Below are positions 40,901 through 52,900 of a stretch of DNA of 64,000 bases, one piece after another. The notes beneath the pieces were generated by a model. The model ran no database searches and had not been told where the DNA came from. It saw only the letters and a list, made by a program, of their open reading frames with translations. Both the position numbers and the translations under genes were made by a program. Within the stretch, counting starts at the first letter, position 1. Each line of letters opens with the position of its first letter. The stretch is from Cheiracanthium punctorium (taxonomy: Eukaryota > Arthropoda > Arachnida > Araneae > Cheiracanthiidae). The stretch is taken from contig JAWZYV010013130.1 in assembly GCA_038373885.1 (NCBI GenBank), positions 124,001-188,000 on the forward strand. The letters run 5' to 3'.

Positions 40901-43900
40901 AAACACACTAGAGAAAAAATAAATAAATTGGCTTGGGTCTTCATTTGAACCTCAAATTCCTGAAATCAAGAGGAACTTTCAAATACACTATCATAGGAAT
41001 CTGAAAAAGCTTTTGAAATTATTCACGAATACGTAATTTTCTCCAAATCCTATGTTCACTCATTTCGGGGATTGCTGCAGCCCCATCAGCAACACTCTCG
41101 CTACACCCCTGCAACAGATGAAAACAATTTAAGTTTACTTCAGGGATGCTACAGCTAAAACCCCAGTTTGTCTCAGCATCGTCTCAATCAAAATCCCTTT
41201 TTGTCTCAATTAAAATTTCTTTTTGTCTCAGTATGTCTCAACTGAAATTCGTTTTTTTCTTTCAAGTCTGTCTCTCTCAACTAATTTCATTTATTTTATC
41301 TCTCTCTACTTATCTCTAAAAGAAATTTTTTTAATCTGTTTCCCCCTTCAGCTTCTCCAAGCTCTTTTGCAATGGCCTGAATTTTTTGGGTGGCCACCTC
41401 ATTTTTTAGTGGAACAAGCCTGAAATCATAATAATTGCAACTGCATTTTACACATGCTTGGTTTCAATGAAATTATCATTAAGATGCCAAATTTAAAAAG
41501 TCTTGCGTAAAATCGTAAAAATCGGTGGAAATGTAAAAAAACGGGAGTTTCACGTAAAATTGTAAAAATCGGTGAAAAAGTGCAAATTTCAAAATTACTA
41601 ATATAATTTACGGAAGAAACGCCGAATCCACGATCTCTCCCCCCCCCCCCCTACCACTGAAAAAAAAAGCATCGACCTGGGATATATTTCGTGAGCGGGG
41701 GGGAGAATAAATGGTGAAAATATCTCCTTTTATCCCCCTTCCCATATAACGTTTTTAAGTATTTACCGCTATTTTACGAAGCTTACGATTTCCATTTTCG
41801 AATTAATCAGTGTCCGATTTCATATAAAACATATCAATTTTTATATTCACAAAGGCGAATTTCTAGAAATAAATAAATAACTTGTAAAAAACTTCTTGCA
41901 TTCGCTAAAAGTTCGGAAGCGAACCGATGAGAAGGCTCCAGTCAAATGTAAACATTTTTTTTTTCCCCCGTGGACGGCCAGCTGTTGATTATGTAGTGAG
42001 CGTGCTTCAGCAAATTGTTTGTTTTAAGCTTTGTATGTTTCTATTCATTTATTACTTTTGATATTTATAACATAGGGATTTATTTTAAAAGCACTCAGCG
42101 TTTCCCGAGCTTGCCAGTTACTCATAGTTGATTTTTTATCGTAATAATATCATAAGGCAGTGTTTATTCGGTAGAGTGCTCCTTCACAAGACGCAAAGCC
42201 ACATGGCGAAAAAACATAAATAACTTATAGATAAACTTTTTTTTTTCTTTGGGGGAGGAGTAGAATGATTAAACTTGCATCAGGTGCAACAGACTAGTTT
42301 TGGTTGATATTCAGTATTTTAAGAACAACTAGGCCCGGACTGGCTCTTATGGCTGCAAGTGTGAGTCAGCATTACTATTGTCATGATCAACAGGGAACCA
42401 CCTGCACCTGCTTTTAGGCACGCTCTTCCGGTTTCAAGAAGAATAAGCGATGGGATGGGAGGGAAAAAGTTGTTCTCGTTATCGGCGTAGTGTTTATAAA
42501 AGTTTCTGCCGGAAGCTGAGAAAAAAATAAGCACTTCCTTGCAAATTCAAGCACCTTAAGGGAATTTATGTAAAAAATAAGCACTTTCAAGAGTGCTTGA
42601 AAACAATTTTTAAAATCAAGCACCTTTTAAGCACTTTTCAAGGCGCTACGCACCCTGAATAAACTCATTCAAAGGTCATCAAAAGTATTATGTCCGCCAT
42701 ATCATTGAAAAAATCAGTAAACATGACTTTCCCCCATACTTTTACACAATGTTATTTGCATGATAAAAAAGAATGGGTTGCAATTTCAACAGAAATTATT
42801 AACTGGTGAAAACATACTGGATTTATTAATTCTGAAGGATATACTCCAAAACAAAACAATACAGCATTCCAAGAACTATAAAATGAAATGCACAAATTAA
42901 CAGTTACATCTGGAAAAAATTGCCCAAACTCAAGACCTTTAGATCAATAGCTGCATGGTAGGCCAGAACCCAAGTCATTCACACTTCAGCCATCTACGAA
43001 GTTCAGTGTCTCATTCACTCAGCCATGGTGAGGCCCCATGAGCTAGTCTCACAATTTAACTATGAACACACGAAAATGCACTTGCATTTAGTTGTATTAA
43101 TGTTTTCAGTCAAAAAATTCTTTTAAATTAAATAATTGTACCCCTTTTGCAATAATTTTTTAATGCAGTGATCAAGTTTAACCCTTTCCAGATGGACACC
43201 GTGTATACAGGGAAATTTATCGCAAAGGACGATGAATGTACATATATGTCATCATCATGAAGAAATAATTAATATGGAACACAGTGTGATTTTAAAGACA
43301 TTCATGCAAATAAGCTTAGCAATGATAATCTGCCATCATCCAGAATAATAGACATAGTGACAGTTTTTGTACCCACAGTACATTCTACAAAATTTAGCAG
43401 CCATCCAGAAAGGGTTAACCAACCACATCCAATTTTACCAACTACTGATACAAGTTACTGTCATACTGGGAAACAAATCAATGAGTAATATGATCACATT
43501 TGATAAAATTAAGTTTGTATGTTTGTTTTTTCATTTAACTAAGACTTAATAACAGACTAATCATGCTTCATTAATGACACACAGTAAGTCTAAATAATTA
43601 TAACTCTGAATGAATATCAAAATGCTGATTTGAGAATTATTTCTAAAAATAGATTAGTAGTAAACATGAAAAATTTTTAATACTTCAATTACCTGATGTA
43701 CATAAAGCCTAAGGCTCTAATATATGGAGAATCATTGTGGTTTATCAAACCTACTACTTGTTTACGTGTTAACTTCAAAGTGAAAAGCTTATATAAAATA
43801 CAAAAAGCTGTAGAGACAATACCTCCAGCACCAACACCTCTAACCTGAAAGTTAAATAGTAATAAATGAAAAATGTACTCACGCAAAAAGTTAAAATTTA

Positions 43901-46900
43901 CTTTGTGCACAAGAATACCAATTTTATATTGCGATACAAAAATATTATAAAAATGTTTTGGCAACAATGAAGCTCACATAAAAGTAAATATCATAAAAAA
44001 AGAAATATATAAGTTAAAAGAAAAATTTAAATGAAATTAAGCTTTTTTTACTCTTTACCACACACCTGTTCACATGTAATAGCAGGGTTGCCAACAATTC
44101 CATAGCACCTTCAAGAAAAAAGGAATTTCAGAAAGACAGATCTGAAGCAATGCAAAATATTTTCATAACATGTTCCTGTAAAAATCTCTATTATACATTA
44201 AGTACTTTAGAATATCAAACACTAAAATTGTTCATTATTAATCATTTAATTACAATATAATGTATAACATAACAGCTTAGGTAATGATAGCAAAATACTT
44301 CCTTTTGTACCAACTTCTTATTCAGTACACCATTATTATATCATCATATTTACCATTTTCACACTGCTAGCTTGCCTAGATCTTTCAAGCTCGCATCCAT
44401 AACCTCGTTCTCAAGGTCGAGCTTTATTACCATCAGTTGGCCCTGAGGATAAGGCAGTTTATGTGACCTTGAAATATCTAGGCAAGCTAGCAGAGTAAAA
44501 AATGTAAATGCGATATTATAATATTTCAACCAGTTATATTTCCCCCCATCAGATAACTAGTATTTCTAATTTTAATTTATAAGATCTAATATTCCAAAGA
44601 TTATAGTTTTAAAACAAATTGTACTGATAAAACGGAATACACACACTTAAATGTACTTTTACTGAACTTAACTAAAATAATTGATAAAAATTAAATGGTC
44701 TGCCATTGAGAACATTAAAAAAAGATTGAAGAACTGTAATGTTAAGCCTGGAGTCCACTTTACAGATAACATGATAGAAACAGAAAATCAATAAACTTCT
44801 CACTTCTGCCCAGAGAAATCACAGTACAATACAGAGTTGAAAAATTTGAATTTTTTTGTTTCTGCCTGCACTTTCATCACGACAGGCAATAAGAATTCAT
44901 CCAAGGCAGCAGTGACATAGTAGTTTGATGTTGAGGTGTTTGTGTCAGAGGTTGGAATCTATCACTATGTTCTAAAATTTTTATATAAGTTTTAAAAAAA
45001 AATCTCCAAAGGAACATTTATTTATTTAGAAAAATTATAATGATCTACTGTTCAAGGATCTCTAATTAATGTTCTGTAAATTCTGTATTTCTTGGAAAAT
45101 CTTTTGAACCCAGAACTATGTTTATGTTTTAATCTAACTTGTTCTAATAAAAAATACCAGAATCATTAAATGCAGGGTCATTATAACTAGATAGTCTTTG
45201 TTGTTATCTTTTTTACAGGATTCTCCCTAGAAAATTTTGTCAGCCATATGGACACCAGAATAAATGATATTGCTATTTCCCATTATTTATAATGTATTGC
45301 CTGCTACTGTTATTCAAACTATTATGAAGCTTATTGTATTATTTTCACAATGTTGGTATTACATGATATCATAATTATTATACAGTCAACTCCATATATA
45401 GTGAACCTTCGCCTATAGTGAACGCAGACTATTAGTCCTGATTAAAGTATCTCTGTTCACCATGGGGACACTTCGGTTTAAGTGAACTTCAGATATAGTG
45501 GACGATATTTGATGATCCCCAGAGGTTCACTATAACCGGGGTTGACTGTATTTGCATTCACAAAATTTTACATTTCTAAATCTCATCTCCATACCTACAA
45601 ACATTCTGAAAAGAAAAACCAAGATTAACAGGAAAAAGCCCAGTACATTATGTCAATCTTTCAATATAATTACTTGTTTACACAAAAGATGAACCTTTCA
45701 ACTTTAGCACACAACAAATTCTTCTATATATTTGATGTTTTAATTCATGAGTACAATAAATTATGGATTTTAAAATGGATTGACTTTGAAACCAGAGAAT
45801 TTGTAAAAGCTCCGAAATGCTTGGGATTTTATGAGGATTAATGAAATGCAGAAAATCTCAATGTTTCTTTAAATTCATATAGTGATATAGTGTGCATATG
45901 AGGCTTATTTAAAAAAAAAAAAAAGAAAAAAAAGAAAGAAAGAAAATTAGAATAATAAATACATATGAAACCAATACTTCAGCCAAATTTCGCAATTAAT
46001 AATGATTTTCTGAATTTTAGTCAGAAAATCATTACCTTGGAAGATTTTTTTAAAAATTATCAAAACTTGTTATAGTCTTGATATTGAATAGAAAATAATT
46101 CGAAATACTTTTATCAATTACACACAGTACGTTGATAAAAAAGTGGAATGAAAGTTTCTATTTTGTTTGTACTTTAGCAGTACTCCTGCTAAATTTAGAG
46201 AAAGAAGCAGTGGCAGTATTTTTTATTCTTCCTTTTTTTCAGAAAATCTGAACTGATTAATTTTTTTTTCTCTTACAAGATTGCAGGGATGCTACAGTCA
46301 AAACCTCAGTTTGTCTCAGCATCGTCTCAGTCAAAATCCCTTTTTGTCTCAATCAAAATTCCTTTTTTTCTCTGTATGTCTCAACTAAAATTTGTTTTTT
46401 CAAGTTTGTCTCTCAACCAATTTTATTTGTTTGTTTGTTTATGTGTGTTAAGGCAAACCTGCACGTGGGGTATCTGCCTAGCATGGAGGGTGCCTTGGTA
46501 GGAGGACTTTCTAAGGGGTTCTAACGCGTATTCACGTTACATTTGGAGAAAACCTACCAAAACTCCAGATCCCAATTTTATTTATTTTATCTCAGTTTAT
46601 CGCTAAAATAATTTTTTCCCCATCAATTTGATAATTAAAAGAAAGTTCAAGAAAAAAGAACCAAACAGTACGACGATTCTTAGGCTTAAACCAGGGATGA
46701 CAATACTTAGCATGCCAGAAGATTTGAAATGCAATAAAAATAAATTAGGGGACTCGAGGGGATTTTTAACAGGGATGTGATTGGCCAAGAAAAAAGTTAG
46801 CTGAAATTTTTTGGTTGGAGATCAAAATTTTTGAAAATTTTAAAAGGTATAATGTATGTTAGCACAGTGATATCAAATAATCATGTTTTCATATTAAATG

Positions 46901-49900
46901 AAGTCAGCGGTCTCCCAGTATGGAATTAATGATAAAAATTACATATTAGGTATATAAGTACAGCATAGGACCGATTATCCGGAATTCCGAAATCCGGAAG
47001 TACCCAAAAGCCGGAATGGCCGCCAGTCCCTTTTTTTTCCGATCATCATAATGAAATAGGAAAAAAAAAGTCTTAAAAATTTAAAGCAATCCGAAGTTGA
47101 CCGGCAAAACGGAGGGGGGGGGGGGACGCACGTACATACAGATATATTTTTATTTAGGTATTTTTTAAACAAAGTTTTTAATTTATGTGTTTGAATCTGT
47201 TGGAAGAATAATAAAAATAAAAAATAATACAAGAGAATGATTAAAAAAAAAAGAAATTCGAGTGTAGTTCTGTGCTTCCTACTCTTGCTTTCTGCTTATG
47301 CGATAACATAATTGAATCATTGGAATGTCGAGCCGGAAAGTAGGTCATGACTCACTAGAATTAAATAATCCGTTATCAGCCTTTCTGCTCTTGGGTTTTT
47401 TTTTTTTTTTTTTTTTCCGTGCTGCCGCTTTGGAATCTTTAAAATTTAAATAAACAGAGCCAGCTGGCCAGGTTTTTTTTTTCCCCTCCCCATCCTCTCT
47501 TATATACTAGCTCCGCAGCTGTAAAATATTTGTGTTTTTGTTATGTATCTGTGGTAATTTGAGAGCATATGCAGCTTTTTTTGTTTTTTTTTTTTTCCAC
47601 CGTAGGATTTGGCAACACTGAATCCATCACGTGCAGTTAATCCATTCTGACCACGATTCTGACAAAGGAATAATGCGTTCAGGTAGAGATTCGCCTAATT
47701 TCGAATGACGTATTTGGATGGATATTGGCTAGATGGGGGGGGGGGGGGAAGAGGCAGTAAGAGGAAAAGAATTTCTTTCCTCCCCACGTGGTAGATACGA
47801 AATGAGCGTGGTTGCTGCAGTAGGTGTAACGTAGACCGGAAACTCAACTGTGAACCCACCCACCCCCCTTTACACCGGGAGCTTTTCTTTCTCCAATACC
47901 GGCCGGAGGTTTATTTTGAGGACCGGAATGTTCGGCAAAACTCTCAACACGTGGTCGCGCTCCCGTGAGTCAGATTCAAAATTACTCATGTTCGCTGTTT
48001 TGGCGCAGAATTGCGCAGATACAGCCAAAATCATACCGAATGTCGCAAAATGGCACAGGCCGGCGGTTTTGTCTCAGTTCGTCGCAAATGTCGCAGGTGT
48101 AGCATCCCTGAGATTGGAACATTTTATCACATTCAATAGAAAATAGGAAAGAAAAAGAGCATTCTTTTATCCCCACCCCCCAAAAAATGCATATTTTAAC
48201 AGGCATAAATATGAATTTTTTAATTTAATTTCCACAAATGTTTTGAGAAATATGTACATTTAAACTACAGTAGAACCTGCTCACCTTCGTAACGAGACCA
48301 ATCGTCCATACCTGCCAACATATAAAAACATTTATCAGGAGCAACTTCAGAAAATATTCGGAGTTTTGAAAAGTCTTCAGGAGCGGGTCATGACTTAATT
48401 TTTAAAAAGGTTGTAACTTATTCATGATAAACAGTATTTAAAAATTAACTGAATAATGCATCAATAATTAACTCACATCATAGTAATTAACATAAAATTA
48501 TTAATCATTAATTGTAAGATATTTATACTAGATCCTTAAAAATGGAGTTAAATTGATTTTATATATTTCAAACATAAAAAAAAAAATAGATGAATGTAAC
48601 TAATACAAACTAAATATGAGTACTGAAGTCACACACTCCTACTTTTAATCCGTACAGCAATGGATTTTTTTTTTCCTTTTTTCCCCGTACGATGAACATA
48701 TTTTTTCGAATTTTGCATGCAGTTCTCACTTTTTATTAACCCTTTGAGGCGCAACCCTTTCCTAATGCTGAAAAAAGGGCAGCCATTGCCATCGCTCGAC
48801 TTAACTACCAGCAAGATGGCGGACGATCGAAACGTTCATCGCGTGCCACAGATCTAGAGACCCTTTTTTGACGCAGCTGGCTGTCGTCAAAAAAGGGTCT
48901 CTAGATCTGTGGCACGCGATGAACGTTTCGATCGTCCGCCATCTTGCTGGTAGTTAAGTCGAGCGATGGCAACGGCTGCCCTTTTTTCAGCATTGGGCCA
49001 TCTATTCAGCTGTTCTCGCAATCTTCTATTTTTTGGCAGATGTCAGTGCTGTTAAAAAGAATCGTGACCATTTTTTTACGGGAAATGAGGTGCTAAAAAG
49101 TAAAGGATTTTTGCTGAGTATGTCACCCGCAACTATTTTTATAGAAATCCAATCTATTCTTCGTGACTGGCAACAGTCAAATCATCAGAGTTCGGTGTGC
49201 CCAGAGCGGGATCACTGCGCGTTAAAGGGTTAAAAGTTCAACTCCAATGTTCGCTATTTTCTGGAGAAAAAAATGTGTTTTGCAGAGTGTTCAGAATAGT
49301 AACAGATTTATGGAGCTGCTCCGAAAAAACCGGAGCAGTTGGCAAGTATGATTGTCTATGACACCACTTTTGTACAACTTCACATTACATTCACCACACT
49401 TTATGCCTTCATAAGGTGACCAGTTTTGCTCTTCCCGAGAGTGGCCAAAACAGACAGGTTTTACTGTACTTTAGTTTATATGTTACAAAGTACACCAAAT
49501 AGTGTTCATTTACTGAAAGTACTACTTTAATACAAACTGTCTTTAAGATCAATATACTTCATTTCAACCAAATGGATTGCAAATTCAACAGCTTCAGCTA
49601 AAGTGACAAAAGTCTTGATAATTATCGTTGTGTAGTAGTTTGCAAGGACATACAGAGGGGGTTCACACATTTTTGTAACGATTTTGATTTTCTCCATGAA
49701 GTAAACTATTAATTTGAAAATAAAAATGTGATTGGCATAAAATTGTAATAAGGTTTATTTATCGTCTGCAGCATTAAAAATATTCTTTGCTTTAAAATGT
49801 CGCTGAAAAATAAACAATGGATCGAAGGCTATATTTTTGCACTTTCCGAAGAGAAATACTCTTATTCAATTATTAAAAAAAGATGTCAAAATCATGGTTT

Positions 49901-52900
49901 TAATATTTCTACATGTAAAATAAATGACATAATTATTATGAAATGAAAGAAACATCAAAGTTTATATTTCACTGTGGAAAAGGCAAAAAATACATACCCA
50001 ACAAAGATACATACACCTCTTATTAAATCTATAGTCGAATTTCATGTTTTAAAGGAAAATCCATCTACCCAAACAAGTATCACAAAATCTTTAAATATCT
50101 CTGTAGGAACTATGAACAAAATTATAAAATCTGATCAGTGGCGCACACAAGGGGGGGAGGGTCCAGGGGGTCTGAACACCCCCCATCAGCTTTGATTTTT
50201 TTCCGATTGATTATTACCCTATATCTATAGTAAATAAAATGATTCCAAAAAAAGGTAGCAATAGTTTCAGTTCTAATAAATAAAAAAAAAAATTTTTTCT
50301 CGTTTTCCTCAACTTTTCAAAAACGAACTGAAAGCGAACATAAAACGCCATCTTGTTCTCATAACTGAACAACTATTACTTTCCTTCCTATTGTACTGTG
50401 TAGTGTATTCTTAGGGAACTGGATGGGATGAGTTTTGATGAATTCCATCTAATGAAAACGAGTTCTTTCATCACTGATTTTTGTCAATCTGGAACATCCC
50501 TAAAAGTTGGACCCCCCCCCCCCCCTAGCCAAAAATCCTGTGTGCACGCCTGAATCTGATTTAAAGTTAATCAAGGCAAATAAACACGGTGTTCATTGCC
50601 TAACATCGAAACATGTTTCTCAGCATAAGACTATGTATAGATAGTTGTATGAAAATTATTTGGCAGGTGAAAAATGGAAATATGTAGTTACAATTGATGA
50701 TGCTTGGATACATTTATCCAACTGCAATAGAAAAAGATCGATTTACTACCACAAAAGAAGAGAAAAAGACTTAAGTTAATTTAGAGAAAACAAGGAAAGT
50801 TTTTTTAAAGGTTTTATGGTTATTACTGGATTTTCTTATAACGGAAAATTTACAATAAGGAAAGTAGAAAAAATGCTAAAATTAATTCGGATTACTGTCA
50901 GAAGTATATTTTAACACATATTTTTAAAGAAGAAATCCTATCCCTTTATCCAAACAATCTTCACTGTGTTAAGTTCCATCAGGATACAGCTCCAAGCCAT
51001 ACCTCTAAATCTACTGCTCTATTTTTTGATAAAATGAGAAATGAAACTGGAATTGAAGCTATTCCCTTTAAACGCATCTCACCCAAGTCCCCTGACATGT
51101 CTCCTAGATGGATTACTGTGTATTTGGACTTTTAAAACAAGCTCTTTATAAGCGGCATCCCAAAACATTGGGTGGACTTTGGAAGATTGTGAAGGAGGAG
51201 TGGAACAATATCAGCCTTGATGTCTTAAGAAAAGGACTTATCTTGGAAATCAAGATGTAATATGATAGTTCAAAGAAAGGGATATCAGATTGAACACATT
51301 AGAAAATAAAATTCTTATACTTAAATATCTTTGCAAAATCGTTACAAAAATGTGTGAACACCCTCTGTAATTATCAAACATAACTTCCAAGAATTGAAAA
51401 TCAACAATGAGAAAAGTCCTGCTACTTGTTTAAATGTTTATCACTGATAATGAAAGATCTGTACTCTTGTGCTAGCCAATTTTGTACAGGGACTGCAAAA
51501 CAGACCCAAATTTCACCTGTATCAATCCTAGAACGTGTTTATTTCTCAAGAAAGTTAAAACAACTAAGTGTGAAAAATTAAGAAATGCATACAAAAAAAA
51601 AAAAGCCTTACACGTAAGTGCATTTGAAATATCTAGATTTTATGCATAAAGCATAAATGTTGGCATGTATGTAATAGTCAAAAAGGTAAGTTTCTCTTAA
51701 ATTTAGAGAGAAATGTTTTAAATCAAAAGATTTTGGAACAAAGTTCTCATGACCCCTACATTACAACTATGATTCTTATAAGCAGCAGTTTTCACATGAC
51801 TCAGTGTCTGTTGTTCTTATAGCTTGGATTTGTGTGAAGTAACTATTACTTAGTATGGACAGTACGCATGCAAGTAACCAATACATATGGGTAATTAATT
51901 TTTCATTGCACACTAGCTTTAATGTTATAGCAATTTATTCTTGCACAATATGGTATTTGGTTTTGTGCACCACACAAGTGAGTGATATCAGAAATTTTGT
52001 TTAATCTTGACCACCACAAATTAGAAGTTAAGTAAAGTATAGAGAGGGATTTTTTTTTATCCCCAGTTGGGAGACAGTAAATTCAGCTGGGCAGTGCACC
52101 CTTTTGAAAATGCTTGGGAGAGAGCCCTGTCTTATGATACTTCTTCCAATCATCAAACGTAAGAACAAAACAGTAAAAAATTCAAAATTGAGATAGCTGA
52201 TGACACCTGCAGAGAATCTATTGAAGTGGAGTCATTTTACAACAAAATCTTCTGCTTTGGAAGAATATTCCATTTTCTGCTGATGTGGAGTCCAGGCCTT
52301 CCAGAAAACATTTATTAAAAAAATAAATAAAAAATTAATCTATTATGCCAAGTTTGCACAGCATTAGTTACAATTTTGCTTTCCGATAAGATACTTTTGG
52401 TGTTCTATAGTAAAAGTGGCAAAGTACTCTATAAAACAAAAATTTTAGTCAGGAAAGTTGGCAACCCTGTAATACAAGTGAGTTACAGTATGCATGAAAT
52501 CATGCTTCAAAAATTCAACAAAATGTACTAATATCTAATACAATCACGAGACTTTAAAAATGCTTAAATTTGCAAGTAAACTGAAAAATAGGTTTAAATA
52601 AATACATTAAGTAAAAAGAAGGAAAAAATAGATTGAAATATTATTTTCAGTGCTAGAGTACTAATACTTGTTGATTTTTCAATTGCGAACAGTAAATGGG
52701 GCAATGTCCTAAGAAATATGCAGGATATCTTTGTCCTTCCTTACCCTTTTAATGGCTAACATACATCATATCCCGGTAGCAGAAACCGTGCAGCACGGCA
52801 GCGAGTGCTGCAGATTGATTTACAGCTTGCAGATCAATCTAGCAGGTTAAAAAAATGTTTGCGTTTCAGTCAGATGCACGCTATTTTTTAAAAGTTTACG

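Larger units (their letters stand above)
40560..42658. mobile_element. hAT-like composite element, 2.1 kb
   Basis: Starts CAGGGTGAGTAGTC; inverted right end CAGGGTGCGTAGCG. AATAA on both sides (40555-40559, 42659-42663) is a possible 5-bp TSD. Motifs such as ATCAAGCAC and TTTTAAGCAC recur near both ends in direct orientation. Nested inside are a hAT MITE (40671), a fragment of the 46284 family (41141) and family R copy 2 (41602). Confidence 0.65.
46284..48110. mobile_element. hAT-like element, 1.83 kb, 6-bp TSD
   Basis: Starts CAGGGATGCTACAGTC; inverted right end CAGGGATGCTACACC. A perfect 6-bp TSD, AGATTG, lies at 46278-46283 and 48111-48116. GTCTCAGTTTG/TTTGTCTCAG motifs recur near both ends. 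A family A SINE is nested at 46440. The right third (47650-48110) is GC-richer, perhaps a 5' end; no protein domain recognised. Confidence 0.82.
48307..49350. mobile_element. hAT-like element, second layer of the nest
   Basis: Ends CATACCTGCCAAC and, inverted, CATACTTGCCAAC. Flanks ATCGTC (48301-48306) and ATTGTC (49351-49356) are a 6-bp TSD with one change. Same family as 24040-25776. CCGGAG/CTCCTG-type motifs near the ends; no protein. Confidence 0.8.
48268..49466. mobile_element. pogo/Tigger-type MITE, outer shell of a four-level nest
   Basis: TA flanks; ends CAGTAGAACCTGCTCACC and, inverted, CAGTAAAACCTGTCTGTT. Without its insertion it would be about 150 bases, like the MITE at 23415. 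The hAT-like element at 48307 sits in its left half. Confidence 0.8.
49653..51367 (+). mobile_element. mariner-type element with 33-base TIRs, interrupted
   Basis: TA flanks. Ends CAGAGGGGGTTCACACATTT and, inverted, CAGAGGGTGTTCACACATTT, continuing TTGTAACGATTTTG on both. Length 1,715; removing the 417-base hAT MITE and one 8-bp TSD leaves 1,290, the normal size for mariner. Confidence 0.93.

Noticed and set aside
47850..48146. 98-codon plus-strand frame near the right end of the 46284 element
   Set aside because: It reads through the TIR and subterminal repeats; no domain found.
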